DNA of 64,000 nucleotides from Flavobacterium proteolyticum. Its GTDB lineage: Bacteria > Bacteroidota > Bacteroidia > Flavobacteriales > Flavobacteriaceae. The translations under genes were made by a program, and so were the position numbers. Location: the NCBI RefSeq assembly GCF_015223105.1, contig NZ_JADFTZ010000001.1, positions 1,054,001 through 1,118,000 on the forward strand, written 5' to 3'. The notes beneath the pieces are model-generated. The model saw nothing but the letters and a program-made list of their open reading frames with translations. It did no database searches and was not told the DNA's origin. Shown here piece after piece: positions 1-9,078 of the stretch; the stretch's first letter is position 1, and every line of letters begins with the position of its first letter.

Positions 1-1
1 T

Positions 2-202
2 TTACACAAAAAGACAAAGAAAAACACCAATCTAACACCAATAATTACTAAAACTTTATTGAATATTGCAGAAAACCCTAAGAAAAATTTTAAAAGATAC
101 ACCATTGGCTTTGATGCTAATTTTATGAGTTTTATTAGACGTTTATTAGGATATAAATTATTTAATTCGTTAATTCGAAAATCGGTTTTGGGTAAATTTT
201 AA
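2..202 (+). CDS. 3' end of a short-chain dehydrogenase-like protein (partial)
   Basis: An open frame enters from the left edge and stops with TAA at 200-202, giving 66 residues of a C-terminus. The tail is basic, with the segments RYTIGFDAN, FIRRLLGYKLFN and RKSVLGKF. This resembles the end of classical SDR oxidoreductases, where a strand of the type RY-x-x-G-x-DA is followed by an amphipathic helix rich in Arg and Leu. The Rossmann fold and catalytic Tyr/Lys would lie outside the window, so the enzyme type is inferred from the tail only. The gap to the next gene is 98 bp. Confidence 0.5.
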   Translation, partial: LHKKTKKNTNLTPIITKTLLNIAENPKKNFKRYTIGFDANFMSFIRRLLGYKLFNSLIRKSVLGKF

Positions 203-300
203 TATTTATATAATCGTTTTAGAAAGAAATTCACAGGTTTTAAAAAGTTTATTTCTAATTTTTCATCGGATTCTACTACTTTTATGGTTTAATCTGAGTT

Positions 301-3273
301 TTGAAAAGTAAATTTCTTCCATTTATTTTGCTGTTGTTTGCTGTCCAATTCTGGGCACAGCAGCCTGTTACTATTCAGTTAACAGAAAAAGATGGTTTGC
401 CTGATATCGAATTTTACGATGTTTTGGAAGACAAAAACGGTTTTGTTTGGTTAGCCGCCGACAAAGGTTTGTTTCGATATGATGGAAAAACATTTTTAAA
501 CTTTTCTCATCCACAAAAAAGAGGGTTATCGGTTTTTGGTTTGTTTGAAGATGCGGAAGGAAGAATTTGGTGCAATACCATTTCGGGTCAGTTTTTCTAT
601 ATAAAAAATGGGAAAATGACTTTGTTTACTGATTTAAAAGACGAACTAAAAGGTCAACTTCCCGAATTTGAAGTAATTCAAAATCAATTGATTGCTTTTT
701 CTGAAAAAGGAGTTTTTGTTATTGATGTAGCTACAAAAAAGCAAAATGTAATTAAAGATACTTCATCAGCTTCGCCTTATTATGGTTATCCTTTCCATTA
801 CAAAAACCAACTTTATTTTACATTTGACAATCAAATTAAAATCTTTGAAAATAAAAAAATAAAATCTGTTTTTACGTTTTCGAACAAAAGAATTCAAACA
901 ACTAATAATGCGTTTTGTAATCTAAATAACGGGATTTTCTTTTCTTCCAATTTTGAAGGAAAACAACACTTTTTTATTAAAAATGATACGAGCAATTCAT
1001 TTAAGGAATGCTCCGTTCCAAAAGAGTTAGTAAATAAAGTCATCGTTAATGTAATTAAAAGCGATGATTTGTTATGGTTTTGTACCAATCAAGGTGTGAT
1101 GGTTTGTACGATTTCAGGTGATAAAATAGCGTATAAAGCTACTTATTTAAAAGATGAGTATATCACAAAAATTATCAAGGATAAAAATAATAATTATTGG
1201 TTTACATCGCTTCGAAATGGTGTTTTTGTTATGCCAAATATTTATATCCAAAAAGAAGATTTCAATGGAATTTCGAATCAAATTGCAACACTTTGTAATG
1301 TAGAATCTAATTATTTGGTTTACGGAACTACAGATGGTAAAATCGGATTTTGGGACAAAAAAAATAACAAATGGACGCAGTTTTCTTTAGATTCCAATGC
1401 AAAAGTGGCCCAAATTCTCTACAATCCTACCTTTAAAAGTATTTTTATAAGTCAGGATAACCAATCGTATATATGGAATCTAAATCGAAACGAAATTCAT
1501 AAAGTTTCCTTTTTTGTTTCTTCAAAAAGCATCTCAATTTCCGCTAATAACGATTTGTTAAACGCAAGTTATGATAGGGCAACTGTTATGAAAAATCCTT
1601 TTGAAACAGTAAAAATTGGAACAGGTAAGTTGGTTATTCAAATTCCCCGTTTTGTTGAAAAGAAAGGATTGGAAATTAAAAATGATATTCGTTTCAAGCG
1701 TGCTTATGCGTCTTTTTACAGTTCAAAATACAATGCTAATTATGTTGGTTTCGTTGATGAATTGATGCAATTTGATACTCAAAACAACTCTTTTACTATT
1801 CGAAATAACAACAAGCCCATTTTAGCTTTAGATATTCAAGAAACAAGTGATGGAACAATCTGGGTAGCGACTTTTAATGATGGAATTATTGGAATTCAAA
1901 ATCAAAAAGTAGTTGCAGTTTTAGGTACGAATAATGGTCTTTTGTCGAACCAAATTAACAAGTTAAAAAGTAGTCATAACGAGTTGTGGATTGCCACCGA
2001 TAAAGGAGTTCAGTGTTATAACACGAAAGATAAAACGTTTAAAAATCTCACTCGAAATGATGGATTAGAAAGTTATACGATTTCCGATATTGAAATTATA
2101 GATAACACGATTTTCTTGTCATCCAACAAAGGAATTTATAGTATCGATAGAGCCAAAGGGTTCAAAAAATTGTTGCAACCTAGTGTGTATTTCACTTCAG
2201 TGTCTATTCAAGAAAAGGATACCATTTTACAACTAAATTATGAGTTAGATTACGATCAAAATGCCATTAAATTTAGTTTTAATACCAATGGATTTCAATC
2301 GAACGAAAGTATTCAGTATCAATACAAAATGCAAGGCCTGAATACGAATTGGTTAACCTTGGAAAAAGGAAATGATTTTGTACGATATTCCAGTTTGCCA
2401 GCGGGAAATTATACGTTTTCTGTGAAAGCAATTAATGCTAACGGAATTGCATCTTCACCCATTTCAACATCGATAATAGTTCAAGCGCCTTTTTGGCAAA
2501 AGTGGTGGTTTTATTTCTCGGTAATTGCGGGTGTAATTACGTTAAGTTGGATGTATTTCAAAGTAAGATTGCAAAGAATCGAAAAAGAAAAGAAAATTGC
2601 CTTAGAAAAAGCCGAAATGGATAAAGAATTGGTTTTTTCACAATTGGAAAATCTGCGTTCCCAAATGAATCCGCATTTTATTTTTAATGCTTTGAATTCG
2701 ATTCAGGAATATATCGTTACGAATGAAAAAGAAACCGCGAGTGCTTTCTTGGTTAAGTTTTCAAGATTAATTCGTATTTATTTAGAACATAGTCGATTGA
2801 GTGAAGTTCCGTTAGAAGAGGAATTAAAAGCATTGCAATTGTATTTAGAATTAGAAAAAGACCGATTCGAAGATACACTGCAATATTCGATTCATGTTGC
2901 TAAAGATTTAGATTTAAAAAATAGCAAAGTTCCGTCGTTATTCATTCAACCTTATGTCGAGAATGCTTTGAAACACGGATTACTTCATAAAAAAGAAAAT
3001 CGAATTCTTACTGTAAGTTTTGATTTAAGTGCTACTAAAGAAATGCTCATTTGTGCGATTGAAGATAACGGAATAGGTAGAACAGCTTCAGTTCAATTGA
3101 ATTCGTCGAGATCCCATTCGCATAAATCGTTTGCTACCACGGCTAATCAAAGAAGAGTTGAGTTAATCAATAAAACAAAAAAGAACAAGACAACTGTAAC
3201 TATTGAAGATTTACAAGATGTAAATATGAATGCACTCGGCACAAAGGTTGTAATTGCAATGCCTCTAACGTAG
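301..3273 (+). CDS. Sensor histidine kinase, LytS/YehU type, with periplasmic propeller and Y_Y_Y domain
   Basis: This 990-aa membrane sensor kinase should phosphorylate the regulator encoded 19 bp downstream. A signal peptide (residues 1-19, ending WAQ) is followed by about 620 residues of repeats of the two-component-regulator propeller type, with motifs such as GFVWLAADKGLFRYDG and TIWVATFNDGI. A Y_Y_Y domain lies around 640-725 and one membrane helix near 738-758. A His_kinase (PF06580) domain follows, with the phospho-acceptor H792 in NPHFIFNAL and an ATP-binding domain with PYVENALKHG. The start is TTG at 301, chosen because it opens directly on the signal peptide. The periplasmic propeller may sense a cell-surface or polymer-derived cue; the ligand cannot be read from the sequence. 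Confidence 0.9.
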   Translation: MKSKFLPFILLLFAVQFWAQQPVTIQLTEKDGLPDIEFYDVLEDKNGFVWLAADKGLFRYDGKTFLNFSHPQKRGLSVFGLFEDAEGRIWCNTISGQFFYIKNGKMTLFTDLKDELKGQLPEFEVIQNQLIAFSEKGVFVIDVATKKQNVIKDTSSASPYYGYPFHYKNQLYFTFDNQIKIFENKKIKSVFTFSNKRIQTTNNAFCNLNNGIFFSSNFEGKQHFFIKNDTSNSFKECSVPKELVNKVIVNVIKSDDLLWFCTNQGVMVCTISGDKIAYKATYLKDEYITKIIKDKNNNYWFTSLRNGVFVMPNIYIQKEDFNGISNQIATLCNVESNYLVYGTTDGKIGFWDKKNNKWTQFSLDSNAKVAQILYNPTFKSIFISQDNQSYIWNLNRNEIHKVSFFVSSKSISISANNDLLNASYDRATVMKNPFETVKIGTGKLVIQIPRFVEKKGLEIKNDIRFKRAYASFYSSKYNANYVGFVDELMQFDTQNNSFTIRNNNKPILALDIQETSDGTIWVATFNDGIIGIQNQKVVAVLGTNNGLLSNQINKLKSSHNELWIATDKGVQCYNTKDKTFKNLTRNDGLESYTISDIEIIDNTIFLSSNKGIYSIDRAKGFKKLLQPSVYFTSVSIQEKDTILQLNYELDYDQNAIKFSFNTNGFQSNESIQYQYKMQGLNTNWLTLEKGNDFVRYSSLPAGNYTFSVKAINANGIASSPISTSIIVQAPFWQKWWFYFSVIAGVITLSWMYFKVRLQRIEKEKKIALEKAEMDKELVFSQLENLRSQMNPHFIFNALNSIQEYIVTNEKETASAFLVKFSRLIRIYLEHSRLSEVPLEEELKALQLYLELEKDRFEDTLQYSIHVAKDLDLKNSKVPSLFIQPYVENALKHGLLHKKENRILTVSFDLSATKEMLICAIEDNGIGRTASVQLNSSRSHSHKSFATTANQRRVELINKTKKNKTTVTIEDLQDVNMNALGTKVVIAMPLT

Positions 3274-3292
3274 TGAAATAAAGAATAAAAAA

Positions 3293-4045
3293 ATGAAAGT
3301 TATAATTATAGACGACGAAAATAAAGCAAGACGATTAATAAGTACATTATTAACCGAAAATTGCTCTGATATTACTCTCCAATTAGAGGCGAATGATTTG
3401 GAAACAGGTGTGGCTTTAATTAAAGAACACCAACCCGATATTGTGTTTTTAGATATTGAGATGCCAAAACATTCGGGTTTACAAATAGTCGATTTTTTTG
3501 AGCCTCATGAAATGAATTTTCAAATCATTTTTGTAACGGCTTATAACGATTATGCTATTCAGGCATTTAAGCTTTCGGCAGTAGATTATATTTTAAAACC
3601 AGTAGATGTTTTGGAATTAAAAAGTGCCATTGAAAAAGCCAAAAAGAATATCGAATCAAAAAGCATCAACAATCGATTAGACGATTTGAAAAGAGTGTTT
3701 CAACAATTGTCGTTAAATAAAATGATTTTAGAAGTACCAAAAGGAATTCTATTTGTGTCGCACGACGATATTATTTTGTTTGAAGCCGATGGTATGTATA
3801 CCAAAGTGTATATGAAAAATAATGAATCGCAACTCATTTGTAAACCCATGAAGCACTTTGTAGACCAGTTGGAAGACAAACCTATTTTCTACAAACCACA
3901 CCGTTCTTTTTTAGTGAATTTGAAATACATAAAAGAACTTTCTAAAAAAGATGGTTTTCATTTAATTATGGAAAATAACAAAACCATTCCCATTGCAAAA
4001 GAAAAGAAAGACGAATTCATGCAATTGATTCAAGATTTGTTTTAA
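3293..4045 (+). CDS. LytTR-family response regulator
   Basis: This is the cytoplasmic transcription regulator partner of the preceding kinase. The 250 residues contain a CheY-like receiver (1-120) with the acidic pocket D7-D8, phospho-acceptor D54 in VFLDIEMP, a conserved T/A position in VTAYNDYA and the lysine in YILKPVD. A LytTR DNA-binding domain (about 140-250) follows, with the typical FVSHDDIILFEADGMYTKVY and FYKPHRSFLVNLKYI segments. The gene starts 19 bp after the kinase stop, so the pair is almost certainly co-transcribed. The target genes are not evident; the next gene (4144) is a candidate only by proximity. Confidence 0.93.
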   Translation: MKVIIIDDENKARRLISTLLTENCSDITLQLEANDLETGVALIKEHQPDIVFLDIEMPKHSGLQIVDFFEPHEMNFQIIFVTAYNDYAIQAFKLSAVDYILKPVDVLELKSAIEKAKKNIESKSINNRLDDLKRVFQQLSLNKMILEVPKGILFVSHDDIILFEADGMYTKVYMKNNESQLICKPMKHFVDQLEDKPIFYKPHRSFLVNLKYIKELSKKDGFHLIMENNKTIPIAKEKKDEFMQLIQDLF

Positions 4046-4143
4046 ATAAATGTCGGTTTAGAAAGAAAAGCCGATGATTCAGAAAAAAATAGGAGAAAGT
4101 GGTTTATATAAGTAGGAGATTTGACCAAACAAATTTCTTACTT

Positions 4144-6603
4144 ATGAAAAAACTATTACACATTTTAAGTTTATTTATCTGCTTCACAATTAATGCGCAA
4201 AATCCTGGAGATATTTCGCAAAATTTTGGGTACTACTCTGGTTTTAATAATGTTGTAAGAGCTATTGAAATACAAGTAGATGGTAAAATTTTGATTGGTG
4301 GAGATTATACCAATTTTAAAGGCATTACTGAAAATGGAATTATTCGTTTGAATCCTGATGGATCTAAAGATACGTCATTTAACATTGGTTCAGGTTTTAA
4401 TGCAACTGTTTGCGCAATTAAGAAACAATCTGATGGTAAAATTCTAGTGGCGGGAAATTTTACTACCTATAAAGGTGTTACTGAAAATAGAATTATTCGA
4501 TTAAATGAGGATGGGACAAAAGATACTTCTTTTAGCATTGGTACAGGTTTTAATAACGTTATTTATTCACTTGCATTACAAACTGATGGTAAAATTGTAA
4601 TAGGCGGACAGTTTTCCATGTATAATGGAATTACCGAAAAAGGGATTATTCGTTTGAATCCTGATGGCACTAAAGATACTACTTTTAGTACTGGAGCAGG
4701 ATTTGACTTTACAGTTTTTACGATTAAATTACAAACCGATGGTAAAATTGTTGCAGGTGGAGATTTTACTACTTATAAAGGTGTTACCGAAAATAGGATT
4801 ATTCGTTTAAATACTGATGGCACTAAAGACACTACTTTTGCCACTGGAACAGGATGTAACAATGCCGTTTATACAATAGAACAACAAGTTGATGGTAAAA
4901 TTATATTAGGAGGTTCATTTACTGGTTACAAAGGTGTAACACAAAACAGAATTATTCGTTTAAATGCCGATGGAACAAAAGACACTGCTTTTAATGTAGG
5001 AACTGGATTTGACGCTACTGTTTACACAATTAATATTCAGGCCGATGATAAAATCGTAATAGGAGGTTCTTTTAATGCCTACAAAGGTGTTACTGAAACA
5101 AAAATTATCCGTTTAAATACAGATGGAACAAAAGATGCAACTTTTAACTCAGGAACGGGTTTTAATAACTATCCGTGGGTTATAGTACAACAAGCTGACG
5201 GTAAAATTTTAATAGGCGGAAATTTTACTACTTATAAGGGAATTTTTGAAAATAAATTCATTCGCCTTAATACAGATGGAACAAATGATACTACCTTTAA
5301 TACAGGTGACGGATTTAATAATATTGTTAACACAACAAAACAACAAGCTGATGGTAAAATACTTGTAGGAGGCTCTTTTACAACCTATAAAAGAACAAGT
5401 ACCAATAGAATTATACGGTTAAATACTGATGGAACAAAAGATGATTCTTTTAACATAGGAACTGGTTTTAATAATAGTATAAGGGCAATAGAAATTCAAA
5501 ACGATGGTAAAATTTTAGTTGGAGGTGATTTTACAAGTTACAACGGTGTTACCGAAAATAGAATTATTCGTTTAAATGCTGATGGAACAAAAGACACTTC
5601 TTTTGGCATAGGAGCAGGGTTTAATGATATTGTTTATACTATCAAACAATTAACAAGTGGAAAAATACTTGTAGGAGGGGCTTTTACTTCTTATAAAGGA
5701 ATAACTAAGAATAGAATTATCTGTTTGAATTCAGATGGTACAGAAGATACTTCTTTTAACACAGGTACTGGGTTTAATATTGTTGTTATGACTACTAATC
5801 AACAAGCTGATAATAAAATTATAATAGGAGGAGGTTTTACTTCTTACAATGGTATTTCAGAAAACAGACTCATTCGCTTAAATACAGATGGGACAAAAGA
5901 TGGTTCTTTTAACATAGGAACAGGTTTTAATAATAATGTAAGTGCAATAGAAATTCAAAACGATGGTAAAATTTTAGTTGGAGGTGATTTCATTACTTAC
6001 AAAGGAATTGCCGAAGTAGGAATTGTTAAATTGAATTCAGATGGGACAAAAGATGCTTCCTTTAACACGGGAACAGGTTTTAATAATAGTGTAAGTGCAA
6101 TAGAAATTCAAAATGATGGCAAAATTTTAGTAGGCGGAAATTTCACTACCTATAAAGGTGTTACCGAAAATAGAACCATCCGCTTAAATACAGATGGTAG
6201 TAAAGATACTACTTTTAATACAGGAACTGGTTTTAACAATGCAGTAAATACTATAGAACAATTGGCTGATGGGAAAGCTCTTGTAGGAGGTGCATTTACG
6301 ACTTATAAAGGAAATTACGAATCGGTTTATTTAGTAGGTTTAAATTCCGAAACAACTTTAAGTTCAGACGACTTTGTCCAACCCAAAACCTTGAGTGTTT
6401 ACCCTAATCCAAGCAACTCGATAATAAATATTGATAGTGAGATAGATATAGAGCAAGTTATTGTTTTTTCATTACAAGGTCAAGTTGTTTTACATTCTAA
6501 CAAAAGTACAATAGATGTTTCTAATTTATCTAACGGAATTTATTTAATACAAGTAAAAACTACTGATGGTAAAATAAATAACCAAAGAATAATAAAAAAT
6601 TAG
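4144..6603 (+). CDS. Secreted delta-60 repeat protein with T9SS type A sorting domain
   Basis: The 819-aa exported protein starts with a signal peptide (MKKLLHILSLF, cleavage near INAQ). I prefer ATG 4144 over an upstream in-frame GTG at 4099 because the signal peptide begins exactly there. Fourteen repeats of about 51 residues follow, each with the pattern DGKILVGG-F-x-x-YKGVTENRIIRLN-x-DGTKDTSFN-G-GFN. These match the delta-60/DUF5122 repeat, which forms propeller-like structures. The last 70 residues are a type A sorting tail (LSVYPNPSNSIINI ... NGIYLIQVKT ... QRIIKN), so the protein is expected to cross the outer membrane through T9SS and stay on the surface or be released. Binding partner unknown. 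Confidence 0.9.
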   Translation: MKKLLHILSLFICFTINAQNPGDISQNFGYYSGFNNVVRAIEIQVDGKILIGGDYTNFKGITENGIIRLNPDGSKDTSFNIGSGFNATVCAIKKQSDGKILVAGNFTTYKGVTENRIIRLNEDGTKDTSFSIGTGFNNVIYSLALQTDGKIVIGGQFSMYNGITEKGIIRLNPDGTKDTTFSTGAGFDFTVFTIKLQTDGKIVAGGDFTTYKGVTENRIIRLNTDGTKDTTFATGTGCNNAVYTIEQQVDGKIILGGSFTGYKGVTQNRIIRLNADGTKDTAFNVGTGFDATVYTINIQADDKIVIGGSFNAYKGVTETKIIRLNTDGTKDATFNSGTGFNNYPWVIVQQADGKILIGGNFTTYKGIFENKFIRLNTDGTNDTTFNTGDGFNNIVNTTKQQADGKILVGGSFTTYKRTSTNRIIRLNTDGTKDDSFNIGTGFNNSIRAIEIQNDGKILVGGDFTSYNGVTENRIIRLNADGTKDTSFGIGAGFNDIVYTIKQLTSGKILVGGAFTSYKGITKNRIICLNSDGTEDTSFNTGTGFNIVVMTTNQQADNKIIIGGGFTSYNGISENRLIRLNTDGTKDGSFNIGTGFNNNVSAIEIQNDGKILVGGDFITYKGIAEVGIVKLNSDGTKDASFNTGTGFNNSVSAIEIQNDGKILVGGNFTTYKGVTENRTIRLNTDGSKDTTFNTGTGFNNAVNTIEQLADGKALVGGAFTTYKGNYESVYLVGLNSETTLSSDDFVQPKTLSVYPNPSNSIINIDSEIDIEQVIVFSLQGQVVLHSNKSTIDVSNLSNGIYLIQVKTTDGKINNQRIIKN

Positions 6604-6631
6604 TAACTTTCACTTTGTAAAAAATAGAAAT

Positions 6632-6952
6632 ATGAAAAAAATAATTTTGCTTTTTAGTTTAGCTTTCTTTTCATCGTTTGTTAGTGTTGACGGATGTTAT
6701 TTAGAAAATGAAGTTACGAAAAAATTTGTTTTAAGTAGCAGTTTTAGTTTGATTAATGATTCCAAAGACAAAATTTCGATTCACACCGGGACAGGTTTTG
6801 TTTCTTTAAATAAAGGTTCAAAAACTAGTATTGGTTGTAACGTAGGAAAAGAAGTGTGTTGGGCAAATGAAGGTAAAAAAGGAGATGTGATCTTTAAAAT
6901 TACAGCCGATATGTGCGGAAAAACGTTAAAATTATCCGAGTTAATGAAATAA
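6632..6952 (+). CDS. Small exported hypothetical protein with four cysteines
   Basis: This 106-aa protein has a clear signal peptide (residues 1-19, hydrophobic LLFSLAFFSSFV) and a short mature part with four cysteines (VDGCYLE, IGCNVGKEVCW, ADMCGKT). The cysteines could form two disulfides in the periplasm. It starts 28 bp after the delta-60 protein and is followed by a terminator, so the two may share a transcript. I do not recognise the family and assign no function. Confidence 0.7.
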   Translation: MKKIILLFSLAFFSSFVSVDGCYLENEVTKKFVLSSSFSLINDSKDKISIHTGTGFVSLNKGSKTSIGCNVGKEVCWANEGKKGDVIFKITADMCGKTLKLSELMK

Positions 6953-6971
6953 TTTATTCTAGTTGTAATTT

Positions 6972-7005
6972 AAAAACCGAAAGCACTATTGTTTTCGGTT
7001 TTTTG
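6972..7005 (+). terminator. Rho-independent terminator after the small exported protein
   Basis: The inverted repeat AAAACCGAAA / TTTTCGGTTTT is followed by a T-rich tract (TTTTTTGTTTTT). It sits 20 bp after the stop at 6952 and closes the transcript coming from the left. Confidence 0.8.
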
Positions 7006-7059
7006 TTTTTGTAGTAACATTTTAAATAGGTGTTCGACTAATTATTAAAAATTAAAATT

Positions 7060-7863
7060 ATGCAAGCACACGAAATTGATTACCATATTTATGGTGAAGA
7101 AATGCAATATGTTGAAATCGAATTAGATCCCCAAGAAGTTGTTATTGCGGAAGCTGGGAGTTTTATGATGATGGAAGATGGAATTAAAATGGAAACTATT
7201 TTTGGTGATGGAAGTCAAGAACAACAATCAGGAATTTTTGGTAAATTATTGTCGGCAGGTAAACGCGTTTTAACAGGAGAAAGTTTGTTTATGACCGCCT
7301 ATCAAAATCAAGGATTTGGAAAACGTAAAGTTTCTTTTGCTTCACCTTATCCCGGAAAAATTGTTCCAATAGATTTACGTCAATTTGGAGGAAAATTTAT
7401 TTGTCAAAAAGATTCGTTTTTATGCGCTGCTAAAGGTGTTGCGGTAGGAATTGAATTTTCTAGAAAAATTGGAACTGGGTTATTTGGAGGCGAAGGTTTT
7501 ATCATGCAAAAAATTGAAGGAGATGGAATGGCTTTTGTTCACTCAGGAGGAACTTTAGCTCGAAAAGACTTGCAGTCAGGAGAATTATTACGTGTTGATA
7601 CGGGTTGTTTAGTTGGATTTACCAAAGATGTAGATTATGATATCGAATTTGTTGGTGGAATTAAAAACACCATTTTTGGAGGTGAAGGGATTTTCTTTGC
7701 AACGCTTCGTGGTCCTGGAATTGTTTATATTCAATCGTTACCATTTACTCGTTTAGCAGATAGAATTATAGCATCGGCACCTAAAGCTGGTGGAAGCAGT
7801 AGAGAAGAGGGAAGTTTACTTGGAGGATTAGGAAGAATGCTTGACGGCGATAATCGTTTTTAA
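7060..7863 (+). CDS. AIM24 / TIGR00266 family protein
   Basis: The 267-aa protein is rich in glycine and beta-strand segments, such as [40 protein letters not shown] and [24 protein letters not shown]. This is the signature of the TIGR00266/AIM24 family (a double-stranded beta-helix fold related to tryptophan RNA-binding attenuator-like proteins). There is no signal peptide, so it is probably cytoplasmic. The molecular role of bacterial members is not established. It lies alone between a terminator and a separately transcribed gene. Confidence 0.85.
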   Translation: MQAHEIDYHIYGEEMQYVEIELDPQEVVIAEAGSFMMMEDGIKMETIFGDGSQEQQSGIFGKLLSAGKRVLTGESLFMTAYQNQGFGKRKVSFASPYPGKIVPIDLRQFGGKFICQKDSFLCAAKGVAVGIEFSRKIGTGLFGGEGFIMQKIEGDGMAFVHSGGTLARKDLQSGELLRVDTGCLVGFTKDVDYDIEFVGGIKNTIFGGEGIFFATLRGPGIVYIQSLPFTRLADRIIASAPKAGGSSREEGSLLGGLGRMLDGDNRF

Positions 7864-7894
7864 TTTAACTTATTTTTATATATTGATTTTCAGT

Positions 7895-7932
7895 AGTTTA
7901 GATTAAAATTTGTAATTTTATTAGTCTAAACT
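7895..7932. promoter_or_regulatory. Inverted repeat just upstream of the DUF4199 gene
   Basis: AGTTTAGA (7895-7902) and TCTAAACT (7925-7932) are perfect inverted 8-mers around an AT-rich core with smaller internal symmetry (AATTtgtAATT). The right arm ends 9 nt before the ATG at 7942. There is no T-run typical of a terminator. It could be an operator or a 5' hairpin near the start codon; which one cannot be decided by eye. Confidence 0.4.
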
Positions 7933-7941
7933 CTGGAAATC

Positions 7942-8415
7942 ATGAAAAATAGAACAGTATTAAAAAATGCATACCTAATTTTTTTAGGTATCGGATTGTT
8001 TTTCCTATTAATGGATTTTTTAGGATTGGCAAGTAAAAATTACTTACGCTCGTTAAACGCTTTTATAGTTTTATACGGAATTCATAAAACAATTAAGTAT
8101 AATTACGATAAAGGGAAAATGGACTATTTTGAAAATCTATTTTCTGGATTTGTAACAGGAGTGTTAGGCGTTTTCCTTGGAATAGTTGGTTTAATCGCAT
8201 TCATCTATATAAAAGGAGGAGAAAGCTATTTAACAACATTGTCTGATACTTTCTTTTTTGTTGGAAAAATAAATATCATTCAGTATTGTGGCGTTTTGTT
8301 TTTTGAAGGCGTTGCTTCAAGTTTAATTGGCGCTTTTGTAATGATACAATTTTATGGTGACAATAAAATTAAAACTATAATTAAAAAGCCAAAAACAGCA
8401 AAGTCTCCATTATAG
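7942..8415 (+). CDS. DUF4199 family membrane protein
   Basis: This is a 157-aa inner-membrane protein. Four hydrophobic segments are visible at about 10-29, 37-53, 64-90 and 112-138, and the C-terminal tail is short and lysine-rich (KTIIKKPKTAKS). The length, the topology and the long, glycine-rich third helix agree with the DUF4199 family common in Bacteroidota, whose function is unknown. It converges with queD, 24 bp away, with no obvious hairpin between them. Confidence 0.75.
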   Translation: MKNRTVLKNAYLIFLGIGLFFLLMDFLGLASKNYLRSLNAFIVLYGIHKTIKYNYDKGKMDYFENLFSGFVTGVLGVFLGIVGLIAFIYIKGGESYLTTLSDTFFFVGKINIIQYCGVLFFEGVASSLIGAFVMIQFYGDNKIKTIIKKPKTAKSPL

Positions 8416-8439
8416 GGACGCACTTGTAATTTAGATTTG

Positions 8440-8892
8440 CTAATCATTATCACTAGCAAACCATTCTGCAAAAGAAGTCTCAGTTTCTTGCAAACGTAAG
8501 GAATGTAGTTTTATGTTTTCAGGTAAAAGATTTTTTATTTTATTTGAAAAATCAATTACCATGTTTTCGCTAGTAGGTTGGTAATCTACTAGAATAACAT
8601 CATGCCCTCTTGATTTTAATTCATGAGCTAGTTCTATATGTGGAGTGTTTTTATTAAAAACCGTGGCATGATCAAAAATATCAACAATTTGTTCCTTTAC
8701 AATTTTTTTCAAATCACCAAAATCGATTACCATTCCAAATTTTACATTTGATGAGTCTTTGATAGGTTTCCCAATAACAGTAACTGACAGTTTGTAACTA
8801 TGTCCGTGAACATTTTTACATTTCCCGTCATAACCATAAAGTGCATGACCTGTTTCAAAGTTGAATTGTTTGGTGATTCTTATATTAGACAT
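8440..8892 (-). CDS. queD: 6-carboxytetrahydropterin synthase (queuosine pathway)
   Basis: QueD converts 7,8-dihydroneopterin triphosphate to 6-carboxy-tetrahydropterin, the second step towards preQ0 and queuosine. The 150-aa protein shows the zinc ligands H16, H29 and H31 (TGHALYG and NVHGHSY) with C25 as the catalytic cysteine, an aspartate/histidine pair in FDHATVFN, and the C-terminal glutamate motif ETETSFAEW. Length is normal for the family. It is the last gene of a compact minus-strand group and starts 6 nt after the stop of a 59-codon gene. Other queuosine genes are not in the window. Confidence 0.93.
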   Translation of the reverse strand: MSNIRITKQFNFETGHALYGYDGKCKNVHGHSYKLSVTVIGKPIKDSSNVKFGMVIDFGDLKKIVKEQIVDIFDHATVFNKNTPHIELAHELKSRGHDVILVDYQPTSENMVIDFSNKIKNLLPENIKLHSLRLQETETSFAEWFASDND

Positions 8893-8898
8893 GGTGTT

Positions 8899-9078
8899 TT
8901 ATTTTAAATTTTGTTCTTTTTTTTTAGCTCTGTAATATAGTGTATAAGCTATTACTGCTAATACAATAAAAGGTACAAATGATCCAATTAAAACTCCTAT
9001 TTGATATTGACTATCTGGAGCTTCTTTTAATTTTTGTTCTACATTTACTTGTTGTAAAAAAATAATTAAGTTTCTCAT
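8899..9078 (-). CDS. Small single-pass membrane peptide (59 aa)
   Basis: This short frame fills the gap between the crotonase-family gene and queD. Its ATG overlaps the TGA of the upstream gene by 4 nt (ATGA), and its TAA ends 6 nt before the queD ATG, which suggests translational coupling. The peptide has a polar N-terminus (VNVEQKLKEAPDSQYQ), one hydrophobic helix (IGVLIGSFVPFIVLAVIAY) and a basic end (RAKKKEQNLK), so the C-terminus is probably cytoplasmic. No family recognised. The exact packing argues that it is a real gene. Confidence 0.7.
   Translation of the reverse strand: MRNLIIFLQQVNVEQKLKEAPDSQYQIGVLIGSFVPFIVLAVIAYTLYYRAKKKEQNLK

Noticed and set aside
4099..4143. Upstream GTG start for the delta-60 protein
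   Set aside because: It would put 15 residues before an excellent signal peptide; ATG 4144 is better.
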